A stretch of 30,926 nucleotides of DNA from Bacteroidetes bacterium QH_10_64_37 (GTDB lineage Bacteria; Bacteroidota; Rhodothermia; Rhodothermales; Salinibacteraceae), in the NCBI GenBank assembly GCA_003023105.1, contig PXSZ01000035.1, forward strand, positions 1 to 30,926, in the 5' to 3' direction. This document shows, piece by piece, positions 1 to 7,472 of this stretch. The notes beneath the pieces were generated by a model that saw only the letters and a program-made list of their open reading frames with translations, made no database searches and had not been told where the DNA came from. Both the position numbers and the translations under genes were made by a program. Position 1 is the first letter of the stretch, and the number at the start of each line of letters is the position of its first letter.

Positions 1-101
1 GTGAGTGCTGTGTGGGCGCGAGAACGCCGTACTCGCTGTGGAACAACACCGTCTCGGTGTAGCTATTCCGACACGCCATTTCCACAAATCCTACCGCCGA
101 C

Positions 102-398
102 ATGCCCGTCACAAAACAGCAACGACAGGCCACCCCCATCAGTGTCGTCGAAGACGTGGTCGGCGACGGATTAGTGACGATCTACGTTACAACCCGTCAC
201 CCGCTCTCGGGGAATCACCTCGACGGTCCAGCGCTGGTCGTGATCGTCGACGAGCACCGCACGGACCGCCGGAGTTACGTCTCCGAACTCACGGCGGAAA
301 TCCCTCAACGAACGGGTGCCTACCATGAGGTCTTCGTCTATTCGGAAGAGGAACGAGACAACCTCACGCTTCGAGACGGAGACATCGTGGAAATATGA
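102..398 (+). CDS. Small protein, possible degenerate nucleotidyltransferase-like antitoxin (MNT-like)
   Basis: The product is 98 residues and not confidently recognised. Its stop codon overlaps the start of the following HEPN-type gene by four bases (ATGA), so the two are translationally coupled. In MNT/HEPN pairs the gene just upstream of the HEPN protein is usually a minimal nucleotidyltransferase that acts as antitoxin. The central stretch (residues about 43-52, ending VVIVDE) resembles the beta-strand carrying the second catalytic Asp of that fold. However, the expected Gly-Ser followed by Asp-x-Asp signature is not visible. It may be a catalytically dead relative or an unrelated partner. 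The start is the ATG at 102; no clear ribosome binding site precedes it. The call rests mainly on gene order and coupling. Confidence 0.5.
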   Translation: MPVTKQQRQATPISVVEDVVGDGLVTIYVTTRHPLSGNHLDGPALVVIVDEHRTDRRSYVSELTAEIPQRTGAYHEVFVYSEEERDNLTLRDGDIVEI

Positions 399-778
399 GC
401 TCATTTCCAGACGCGATTCAAGCTGCTCAGTCGCATCTCGACGCAGCGGAGTTCTGTTTCGACCACGACCGCGAGGGCCTGTCCGCCTCGGAGGGCTACT
501 ACGCGATGTTTCACGCGATTCGTGCTTGGGCCCTGTTGGAGGAAGGAGAAGCGCCCGGGACGCACAAGGGGATGGGGCTGTTTGTGCATCGTCGAGTTGA
601 AGAGAATCGGCTCGATGAGCGCCTGAGGGACCACTTCCATGACGCCAAGGCCTCACGCGAGCGGTGGCACTACGAAAACCTCGGCCCCCTCCCAACGGCA
701 GAGATGTCAAAGATGCTGAAAGCTGCCGAAGAACTGATCGGGGGCGTTCTGATCCGCGGCAGATCCAGTTCGTCGTAG
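395..778 (+). CDS. HEPN-domain protein (UPF0332-like), putative toxin of a MNT/HEPN module
   Basis: This 127-residue protein has the hallmark of the UPF0332/HEPN family: an N-terminal helix with regularly spaced Ala and Phe, then SEGYYAMFHAIRAW (residues about 33-46), then a Gly-x-x-x-x-THKG stretch typical of the family. A second helical half ends in an Ala-rich helix (AAEELI). HEPN proteins are all-alpha and many act as RNases when released from an antitoxin. The usual R-x(4-6)-H motif is not at an obvious position. RLRDHFH near residue 73 fits the spacing, but so would others, so RNase activity is unproven. It overlaps the upstream gene by 4 bp, which suggests an operon. The tail (RGRSSSS) is low complexity. 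Confidence 0.75.
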   Translation: MSSFPDAIQAAQSHLDAAEFCFDHDREGLSASEGYYAMFHAIRAWALLEEGEAPGTHKGMGLFVHRRVEENRLDERLRDHFHDAKASRERWHYENLGPLPTAEMSKMLKAAEELIGGVLIRGRSSSS

Positions 779-858
779 TGCCCGAGCGGGCCCGGTTGGA
801 GAGAACCGGATCGGTCAGCGATCCACTGCGCGCCTCGCCCTTGCTCGACGCTGCTTCC

Positions 859-1450
859 TCACCCGCCGCTCGTCGCATGCACCTTCAGCTCCGGCACGTG
901 GCCGCGCGGGCTGCGGGTGGCGGCGTGGAGCATGTGATCGGCCAGCTCGCGCGGATCGATCCAGGTGGACGGGTCGGCGTCGGGCATGGCGTCGCGGTTA
1001 GCGGGAGTGTCCACTACGCCCATTGGGTAGAGGACCGTCGTGCGCAGGCCGGCCTCCTGTTCTTCTTTCCCCAGCGACTTCACGTACGAGGCCACGGCCC
1101 CCTTCGACGCCCCGTAGAGCCCGGCCTCGGCCTGGCCCTCCAGCGCCGCCGGCGCGGACACGCCGAGCAGAACGCTCTGCTCCGCCCGCGTGAGCAACGG
1201 CACGGCGGCGCGGGCCGTGTTGAAGAGGGTGCGGAAGTTGAGGTCCATCATGTGCCGATAGTCGTCCGCCGTCGACTCGACGGCCTGCTGCATCGCAAAG
1301 CCGCCCGCGATGGCGAGGACGGCATCGAGCGCCTCGGCCTCTTCCCAGAGATCCGCGGATGAGGGCGAGGTCCCAGCCGGCGTCGTCGAACACTTCGGCG
1401 GTGACGGAGCCGATGGCCCCGGCGGCTCCGGTGAGGGCAACGGTGGGCAT
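859..1450 (-). pseudogene. Short-chain dehydrogenase/reductase, broken by a frameshifting internal deletion
   Basis: The N-terminal piece starts at the ATG ending at 1450 and shows the Rossmann glycine motif (VALTGAAGAIGS). It stays in frame for only about 33 residues. The rest of an SDR then continues in another minus-strand frame from about 1352 down to the TGA at 859: LAIAGGF (the NAG-type motif), an N in the helix 4 region, and YGASKGAVASYVKSL carrying the catalytic Tyr-x3-Lys. In an intact SDR about 75-80 residues separate the glycine motif from the NAG motif; here there are about 40. So roughly 100 bases or more, not a multiple of three, appear to be missing near 1350. Catalytic residues remain in the second piece, but no single reading frame covers the protein. 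Confidence 0.8.
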
Positions 1451-1537
1451 GGCGGTCGAAGCGTTTTGACGAAGAGCAGCGCGTGTGCGCCCTCAACGTA
1501 TCGACTGGACGCGCTCTGGTCAACGGGGCGTGCGGTC

Positions 1538-1965
1538 TCATTCGTCGACGGGCGATCGATCGAGGTGGCGGAGCTTCTCGGGATTCCGCACGCAGTAGAG
1601 ATCTTGGATCTGCCCATCGACGACGCGGCAGCACCAGACGCTGTGCACGCGGTCCCTCTCCAGGGCACGTAGGCCGGGACGACCGTTGACTCGAGCGGGT
1701 CGGGTGCGCAGATTGTCGGGCGCCTTCAAGGCGATATTGAGCGGTCCCGTGATGCGGTTTCAGTAGCTTTCGGTGGCACACAGCCACATGATCTCCACCA
1801 CTTCCCGCTCCGAGACGTGATCCCGCAGGGCCTCGAACGTGCCGTCGTCGACGTGCACGTCCTCGGTCATCGCCTCGGCGTAGGCGAGGGCCGCCCGCTC
1901 GGCCGCCGAAAACCGGTCGCTGTCTCCGTACTCGGCCACCGCGCGCTGCCAGGTTGAAAGAGGAG
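1538..1965 (-). pseudogene. Chimeric gene remnant: CMD/AhpD-like fragment joined to a SigJ-type sigma factor tail
   Basis: Reading on the minus strand, the segment from about 1960 to 1763 encodes RFSAAERAALAYAEAMTED and EREVVEIMWLCATESY. These match the second half of carboxymuconolactone decarboxylase/AhpD-like proteins. The Cys-x2-Cys/His active-site part expected upstream is absent. A TGA at 1760-1762 follows where family members usually carry an aromatic residue before NRI. The same frame continues through NRITGPLNIALKAPDNLR and then NGRPGLRAL and VVDGQIQDLYCVRNPEKL. That last part matches the SnoaL-like C-terminal end of SigJ-type ECF sigma factors. CMD-like and SigJ-like genes are often neighbours, so a deletion fusing the two is the simplest reading. 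The 5' boundary is approximate. Confidence 0.65.
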
Positions 1966-2031
1966 CCGACGGCCTCAGACGCCCATGCGGCCCGTACGGA
2001 CTATTGACTTGGCGGAGAAGGGTCCCATTGC

Positions 2032-2048
2032 TATCTGGAAGCGATTCC
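2032..2048. promoter_or_regulatory. Candidate LacI-type operator upstream of the symporter gene
   Basis: The sequence contains GGAAGCGATTCC, an inverted repeat GGAA-n-CG-n-TTCC centred on CG, which is the architecture of LacI/GalR-family operators. The 17 bases TATCTGGAA-G-CGATTCC are repeated with a single change upstream of the BadF kinase (7294-7310). It lies about 80 bp before the symporter start. The regulator itself is not encoded in this window. Confidence 0.55.
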
Positions 2049-2128
2049 GATCGGGGGTCCTCGTTGCGAAGCGATGTCGCTCCTCCTATCCTGTGAGGGC
2101 GTTCCCCACTGAATGACCGCCTGCGCTC

Positions 2129-3967
2129 GTGACACTGCTCGACTGGCTCTTCGTCGCCGGCTATCTGGTCCTCTCGTTCGGAATCGCGCTCTACTTCTAT
2201 CAGCGGGCCGGCGAGGACACCTCCGAGTTCTTCCTGTCGGGGCGCGCGATGCCCTGGTGGCTGGCCGGGACGAGCATGGTGGCCACTACCTTCGCCGTCG
2301 ACACGCCGCTCCTGGTGACGGAGATCGTGGCGCAGAACGGCATCGCGGGCAACTGGCTCTGGTGGAACGCCGCCATTGGGGGAATGCTCACGGTCTTCTT
2401 CTTTGCCCGCCTCTGGCGCCGCAGCGGAGTCCTCACCGACGTTGAGTTCATCGAATTCCGATACAGCGGCGAGGTGGCCGCCTGGCTGCGCGGGATCAAG
2501 GCCCTCTTTTTCGGCCTCCTGCTGAACGTCCTCATCATCGGGTGGGTGTCGCTGGCAATGGAAACGGTCATCGACCGGCTCTTCCCGGACCTCACCCTGT
2601 TTGGGCAACAATCGTTTGCAGTGCTTGGGCGAGAAATGAGTGCTGCGCTCATCGTGACGGGGGGACTCATCCTGGTGGTGGCCGTCTACGCGTTGCTGTC
2701 GGGGCTGTGGGGCGTGATGGTGACGGATCTGTTCCAGTTCGTCATCGCGATGGGTGGGACGATCCTGCTTGCCTTCCTGGTGCTCGACATGCCGAAGGTC
2801 GGGGGCGTGGCGGGCCTGCGCGAGCAACTGCCGGCCGAGACCTTCAACCTGCTGCCCACGATCGGCGGGGCGGCGGAAGGGGCGGCCACCTTTTCGCTCT
2901 CGGCCCTGGCGTTTGCCGCGTACGCCGGGGTGCAGTGGTGGGCGAGCTGGTACCCGGGGGCCGAGCCGGGGGGCGGCGGCTACATCGCGCAGCGCATGAT
3001 GAGCGCGAAGGACGAGCCGAACGCCCTCTTCGCCACGCTCTGGTACACCATCGCCCACTTTTGCCTGCGCCCCTGGCCCTGGATCATCGTCGCCCTGGCC
3101 GCGCTGGTGCTCTATCCGGATCTCAATGAGCCGCGGGCCGGCTTCGTCCTCGTGATGAAGGACGTGCTCCCGCCCGGGCTGCTCGGTCTTCTCTTTGCGG
3201 CTTTCCTGGCGGCGTTCATGAGCACGGTCTCCACGCAGCTCAACTGGGGCGTCTCGTATCTGGTCAACGACTTCTGGGCGCGCTTCGTGCGGCCGGATGC
3301 CGACGAAGACCACTACGTGTTCGTCTCGCGGGCCCTTACCTTCGGCGTGGCCCTGCTCAGCCTCGTCGTCACGCTCTTTCTGGACACCATCGCCGAGGCG
3401 TGGGGACTCCTGCTTTCGGCGTCCGCCGGGCTGGGGCTCGTCCTCATCCTGCGCTGGTACTGGTGGCGCGTAAACGCGTGGAGCGAGATGGCGGCGACCC
3501 TGGCCCCGATCGTACTGACGGGGAGCGCCCTCGTGCTCAACGCCTTCGGCGTGCAGGTGCCCGGCCTTCAGGCCGACTTTCCGCTGAACCTCTATTCGGT
3601 GGTCGGGTTTACGACTGTTGTCTGGCTTGCGGCCACCTTCCTCACTCGCCCCACCGATGAGGAGACGCTCGATGTGTTCTACCGCACCGTCCACCCCGGC
3701 GGGCCCGGCTGGGCGCCTGTGGCCGACCGCCACCCCGACGTGACACCGGACTCGGGGCTCGGGCGGCTCGCCCTCGACTGGCTCGTCGGCGTCGTACTCG
3801 TGTATAGCACCCTCTTCGGCACCGGCTATCTCATTCTGGGCTGGACGCTCTGGGGCCTCGCGTGCGTTGCTGTGGCACTGGGAGCGGCGGGATATCTGTG
3901 GCAGGATCTGCAGCGGGACGAGGTTTCCCTGATCGAGATGGAAGAGGAAGGGGATGGGAAAAGGTGA
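2129..3967 (+). CDS. Sodium:solute symporter family protein (SSS)
   Basis: This 612-residue polytopic inner-membrane protein has the usual SSS layout. A first membrane helix is followed by EFFLSGRAMPWWLAGTSM (residues about 31-48), the family's N-terminal signature, and about 13 hydrophobic segments run to a short acidic C-terminal tail. SSS proteins import sugars, amino acids or other organic solutes with sodium; the substrate cannot be read from the sequence. The next gene is a secreted GH3/serine-hydrolase fusion and a BadF-type kinase follows, so an amino sugar or muropeptide fragment is a reasonable guess. In some Bacteroidota a homologous symporter imports N-acetylmuramic acid. The start is a GTG at 2129, chosen because the family N-terminus begins right there. 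The candidate operator at 2032 suggests sugar-responsive repression. Confidence 0.9.
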   Translation: MTLLDWLFVAGYLVLSFGIALYFYQRAGEDTSEFFLSGRAMPWWLAGTSMVATTFAVDTPLLVTEIVAQNGIAGNWLWWNAAIGGMLTVFFFARLWRRSGVLTDVEFIEFRYSGEVAAWLRGIKALFFGLLLNVLIIGWVSLAMETVIDRLFPDLTLFGQQSFAVLGREMSAALIVTGGLILVVAVYALLSGLWGVMVTDLFQFVIAMGGTILLAFLVLDMPKVGGVAGLREQLPAETFNLLPTIGGAAEGAATFSLSALAFAAYAGVQWWASWYPGAEPGGGGYIAQRMMSAKDEPNALFATLWYTIAHFCLRPWPWIIVALAALVLYPDLNEPRAGFVLVMKDVLPPGLLGLLFAAFLAAFMSTVSTQLNWGVSYLVNDFWARFVRPDADEDHYVFVSRALTFGVALLSLVVTLFLDTIAEAWGLLLSASAGLGLVLILRWYWWRVNAWSEMAATLAPIVLTGSALVLNAFGVQVPGLQADFPLNLYSVVGFTTVVWLAATFLTRPTDEETLDVFYRTVHPGGPGWAPVADRHPDVTPDSGLGRLALDWLVGVVLVYSTLFGTGYLILGWTLWGLACVAVALGAAGYLWQDLQRDEVSLIEMEEEGDGKR

Positions 3968-4024
3968 GTGGGGAAGAGGGAAGGGGAGATTTTCTGGATG
4001 TTGTATTTCATGCTGTATTGCACC

Positions 4025-7000
4025 ATGACGTTTTCGCTTCGACGCTCTTTGGTTGCGGCCGGTCTTGCCTTCGCGCTCGCCGCAGGCCTCCTGGTCCTCG
4101 GGATGTCCAGCACGGTCTTCGTCCCGGCAAGCCCCCCGTCCCCGGAGGCCTCCACAGTTGACACGGCTGAGGCTCCCCCCACTGACACCGCGGAGGCCCC
4201 ACCCGCTGACACGGCCGAGGCTCCGCCCCCCCCGGCCTGGGCCGAGCGGCAGCTTCAGGAGATGACGCTGGACGAGAAGATCGCGCAGCTCTTCGTGATT
4301 CGGCTGGATGCATTTTTCCAGAACGCCGACAGTCCATCGTACCGCCGCACGGTGTCGCTCGTCGAGTCGTTCGGGGCCGGAGGGCTGGTGTTTGGGCCGG
4401 GGACGCCGATGACCCAGATCACGATGGCCAATGACCTGCAAGAGAAGGCCGAGCGGCCCCTGCTGGTGGCGCAGGACACCGAGTGGGGCGTGGGCATGCG
4501 CATCGACGAGGCCACCAGCTTTCCGCCGGCCATGGCGCTGGGGGCCGCGCGAGACGCGTCGCACGCCTTCCGCGTCGGCTACGTGACGGCCCGAGAGGCT
4601 CGCGCGCTCGGGGTGCATCAGCTCTACGCCCCGGTGGCGGACGTCAACAACAACCCGAAGAATCCGATCATCAACATCCGCTCGTTCGGCGGCTCGCCGT
4701 CGCTCGTAGGCACGATGGCGTCGGCGTTTGTGCGCGGCGCCCAAAAGGGCGGGACCCTCGCCACGGTGAAGCACTTTCCCGGCCACGGCGACACGAGTGT
4801 CGACTCGCATATCAATCTGCCCGTACTCCGCTTCGGACGGGCTCGCCTCGATACGCTCGAACTGCCTCCGTTCCGGCAGGCCCTCGACGCCGGGGCTCAG
4901 AGCGTCATGACCGGCCACCTCGCCCTGCCCAAACTCGCGGCCGACAGCGTGCCCGCCACGCTCTCGCGCCCCCTCACCCACGACCTGCTGCGAGAGGACC
5001 TTGGCTTCGAGGGGCTCGTGGTGACCGACGCCCTGAACATGGACGCCGTCACCCGCACCTTCGGCGTCGGCGAGACCGCCGTGCGCGTGCTGGAGTCGGG
5101 GACCGATCTCTTGCTCATGTCGACGAACCCGTGGGCTGCCCACCACGCGATTCGGACGGCCGTGACAAATGGGCGGCTCGACACGACCGAGATCAACGAC
5201 TCGGTGCGGCGCCTGCTGCGAGAGAAGCAGCAGCTCGGCCTCCACGAGACCCGACAGGTGCCGCTCACGAGGACCCGGTACCGGGTGGACCGCCGCCGCC
5301 ATAAGGTGCTTTCCCGCACGGTGGCCCGCGAGTCGCTCACCCTCATGACCAACGAGAACGGCCTTCTCCCCCTCACGCCGCCGGAGCAGTACGACGCCCT
5401 GGTCGTCACGCTCAGCGACAGCAAATCGCCCGGGGGAGGGGACACGTTCGTCGACCGGCTCCGGGCGCAGCCCGCCATCGAGACGCTGGACACCCGCCGC
5501 CTCGACCCTCGCTCCGACGCGAGGGACGTGAACGACCACCTGGCGGCGGCCTCGAACTACGACGTGGTCATCGTGCCCTCTTTCCTCCGCGTGCGGGCCT
5601 GGAGCGGCTCCATCGGGCTGGCCGACATGCACCGCAACTTCCTCGAAGACCTGGTGCGCCAGACCGACTCGACGGACCTGTCGGTCGCGTTCGTCGCCTT
5701 CGGCAATCCCTACGCCCCAACCGGATTGGACCCTGCGCCCAACGCCATTCTGGCCGCCTACGGCTCAGGCGAGGCCTCGCAGCGGGCCGCCGCGCAGGCG
5801 CTGGCCGGGACGGCCGGCACGCCCGGCCGCCTGCCCGTCACCATTCCGGGCGTGGCGAAGAAAGGATCCGGCATTTCCCTGGAACCGATCGCGCCCCGTC
5901 AGAGCCTGCCCGAATCGGTGGGCATGGACGGCCGGCAGCTCGCCCGCCTCGACACGCTGCTCCGCTCGGCCATGCTCGACCGGGCCTTCCCAGGCGCCAC
6001 CGTCGCTGTGGGGCGCGGGCCTGCCGTTGTAACACTCGACGGCCAGGGTTACTTCACCTACGACAAGAAGAAGCCCGTGAGGACGGACGCGCAGTACGAC
6101 CTCGCGTCGCTCACGAAGGTGGTGGCCACCACGACCGCTGCCATGCTCCTCTACGAGAAGGACTCGCTCGACCTGGACGCCCCGGTGGCTCGCTACCTGC
6201 CCGACTTCGCCCAGAACGGCAAAGAAGCGGTCACTGTGCGGCAGCTCCTCACCCACTCCTCGGGCCTGAAGCCCTACCTCGGCTCTAAGGAGCGAGGCCC
6301 CACCCGGGCAGCCATCCTCGACACCATCATGGCCCAGCCGCTCGCGTACGAGTCCGGCACCAAGTCGGAGTACAGCGGACTTAACATGCTGACGCTCATG
6401 AACATTGTGGAGACGATCAGCGGGCAGTCGTTCCGTACGTTCTGCCGAACGCGCATCTTCGAGCCGCTCGGCATGCACGACACGGGCTTCTACACTGCCG
6501 ATGGCACCTACGACTGGACCGTGCCCACGACCGACACGACGGGTACGCACTTTCAGGGCACCGTGCACGACCCGATGGCGCGCGATATGGGCGGCGTGTC
6601 GGGAAACGCGGGGCTCTTCTCCACGGCTCCGGACCTGGCCCGCTTCGGCTACATGCTCACCCATGAGGGCCGCATCGACGGCCGGCAGTTCCTGGAGTCC
6701 GAGACGATCGAGACCTTCACCACCCAGGCCGACGTGCCAAACAGTACCCGCGCCCTCGGCTGGGACACGAAAAGCCGGGAGGGATACTCCTCGGCGGGGG
6801 ACGAATTCTCGGCGTCGAGCTTCGGCCACACCGGCTACACGGGCACGTCCTTCTGGGTCGATCCGGCGGAGAACCTCTTCTTCATTCTGCTCACGAATCG
6901 CGTCTACCCCGACGACACCGACGAGCAAATCCAGCAGGTGCGTCCCCGCGCGGCCGACATCGTGCACGGCGCGATCGAGGGGCCGCCCCAACCGATGCTG

Positions 7001-7054
7001 CCGGGACCGTCGCCGTCGGCCTCCGAACCGTCAACGCCAACCTCCGAAGAATGA
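4025..7054 (+). CDS. Secreted glycoside hydrolase family 3 (NagZ-like) fused to a beta-lactamase-type serine hydrolase
   Basis: This 1009-residue two-enzyme protein has four parts. Residues 1-26 form a signal peptide. A Pro-rich linker follows with DTAEAPP repeated three times. Residues about 75-380 form a GH3 domain with KHFPGHGDT (from K249), the D-x-H catalytic pair D260/H262 and nucleophile D335 in VVTDALNMD. A GH3 C-terminal region follows. Residues about 630-985 form a class C beta-lactamase/esterase-like domain with S695-L-T-K, Y783-S-G and H935-T-G. The KHxPGHG motif marks beta-N-acetylglucosaminidases that cut GlcNAc from muropeptides. The serine hydrolase half may be a peptidase or esterase on the same substrate. 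This fusion is known in Bacteroidota. The ATG at 4025 gives a clean signal peptide; an upstream GTG at 3968 would add 19 residues in front of it. It lies 57 bp after the symporter, likely one operon. Confidence 0.92.
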   Translation: MTFSLRRSLVAAGLAFALAAGLLVLGMSSTVFVPASPPSPEASTVDTAEAPPTDTAEAPPADTAEAPPPPAWAERQLQEMTLDEKIAQLFVIRLDAFFQNADSPSYRRTVSLVESFGAGGLVFGPGTPMTQITMANDLQEKAERPLLVAQDTEWGVGMRIDEATSFPPAMALGAARDASHAFRVGYVTAREARALGVHQLYAPVADVNNNPKNPIINIRSFGGSPSLVGTMASAFVRGAQKGGTLATVKHFPGHGDTSVDSHINLPVLRFGRARLDTLELPPFRQALDAGAQSVMTGHLALPKLAADSVPATLSRPLTHDLLREDLGFEGLVVTDALNMDAVTRTFGVGETAVRVLESGTDLLLMSTNPWAAHHAIRTAVTNGRLDTTEINDSVRRLLREKQQLGLHETRQVPLTRTRYRVDRRRHKVLSRTVARESLTLMTNENGLLPLTPPEQYDALVVTLSDSKSPGGGDTFVDRLRAQPAIETLDTRRLDPRSDARDVNDHLAAASNYDVVIVPSFLRVRAWSGSIGLADMHRNFLEDLVRQTDSTDLSVAFVAFGNPYAPTGLDPAPNAILAAYGSGEASQRAAAQALAGTAGTPGRLPVTIPGVAKKGSGISLEPIAPRQSLPESVGMDGRQLARLDTLLRSAMLDRAFPGATVAVGRGPAVVTLDGQGYFTYDKKKPVRTDAQYDLASLTKVVATTTAAMLLYEKDSLDLDAPVARYLPDFAQNGKEAVTVRQLLTHSSGLKPYLGSKERGPTRAAILDTIMAQPLAYESGTKSEYSGLNMLTLMNIVETISGQSFRTFCRTRIFEPLGMHDTGFYTADGTYDWTVPTTDTTGTHFQGTVHDPMARDMGGVSGNAGLFSTAPDLARFGYMLTHEGRIDGRQFLESETIETFTTQADVPNSTRALGWDTKSREGYSSAGDEFSASSFGHTGYTGTSFWVDPAENLFFILLTNRVYPDDTDEQIQQVRPRAADIVHGAIEGPPQPMLPGPSPSASEPSTPTSEE
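4156..4233 (+). repeat. In-frame tandem repeat coding a DTAEAPP linker
   Basis: Three imperfect copies of a 24-base unit encode DTAEAPP plus one variable residue, joining the signal peptide to the GH3 domain. It is a flexible, acidic, Pro-rich spacer; copy number may vary between strains. Confidence 0.75.
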
Positions 7055-7472
7055 CCGCCCCGCCCGGAGACTAGCACGGCGGACTGCGGCGCGGGTGCAC
7101 GGAAGCATCGGTACTTCCGCCAATTTCGTCTGACGGACACGGGCATTGCGGAGGTCTCCGAAGATTCTTATCGGGTCGTGTCCCGACGACCTGCCGCTAT
7201 ACCACACCCTCGCAAACGACCGGCAGGCGGTCATCAATTTCAATCATCTCCGCACGGCTAACTGGTGACGCGGGGCGGGATCAAAAGAGCGCATATCTGG
7301 AACCGATTCCATCTTGCGGAAAGGTTCTCCAGTCCCGATTTTTCAACATGCGGCACTGGAACTCGTAGCGAAGGAGGGCTCTGTTTGAGGGGAGAGCACA
7401 GCAAGGTTCGCGGCGCAGTCGGTCTCTCCCGCGGTCACCATTTTTCTCATTCCCGACGCTGGCGTTGCCCTC
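7055..7472. other. Non-coding interval with candidate operator before the kinase gene
   Basis: No convincing gene was found here. Short frames on both strands lack family resemblance. The interval contains the operator candidate at 7294-7310 and presumably the promoter for the BadF kinase gene. No clear terminator hairpin with a T-run follows the upstream gene. Confidence 0.55.
7294..7310. promoter_or_regulatory. Candidate LacI-type operator upstream of the BadF-type kinase
   Basis: The 17 bases TATCTGGAA-C-CGATTCC match the site at 2032-2048 at 16 of 17 positions. With the next base the palindrome extends to TGGAA-n-CG-n-TTCCA (7298-7311). This fits the LacI/GalR operator pattern with a central CG. 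It lies about 160 bp upstream of the kinase start, so it could also act on a distal promoter. Confidence 0.6.

Noticed and set aside
1760..5632. A 1290-codon open frame on the minus strand
   Set aside because: It runs antisense to the symporter and GH3 genes, is rich in Arg/His/Gly/Pro as expected of a GC-rich shadow, and has no recognisable domain; only its last about 65 codons match a real (CMD-like) family.
7031..7243. A 70-codon minus-strand open frame after the GH3 fusion
   Set aside because: No family resemblance, no conserved neighbour and overlap with the end of the GH3 gene.
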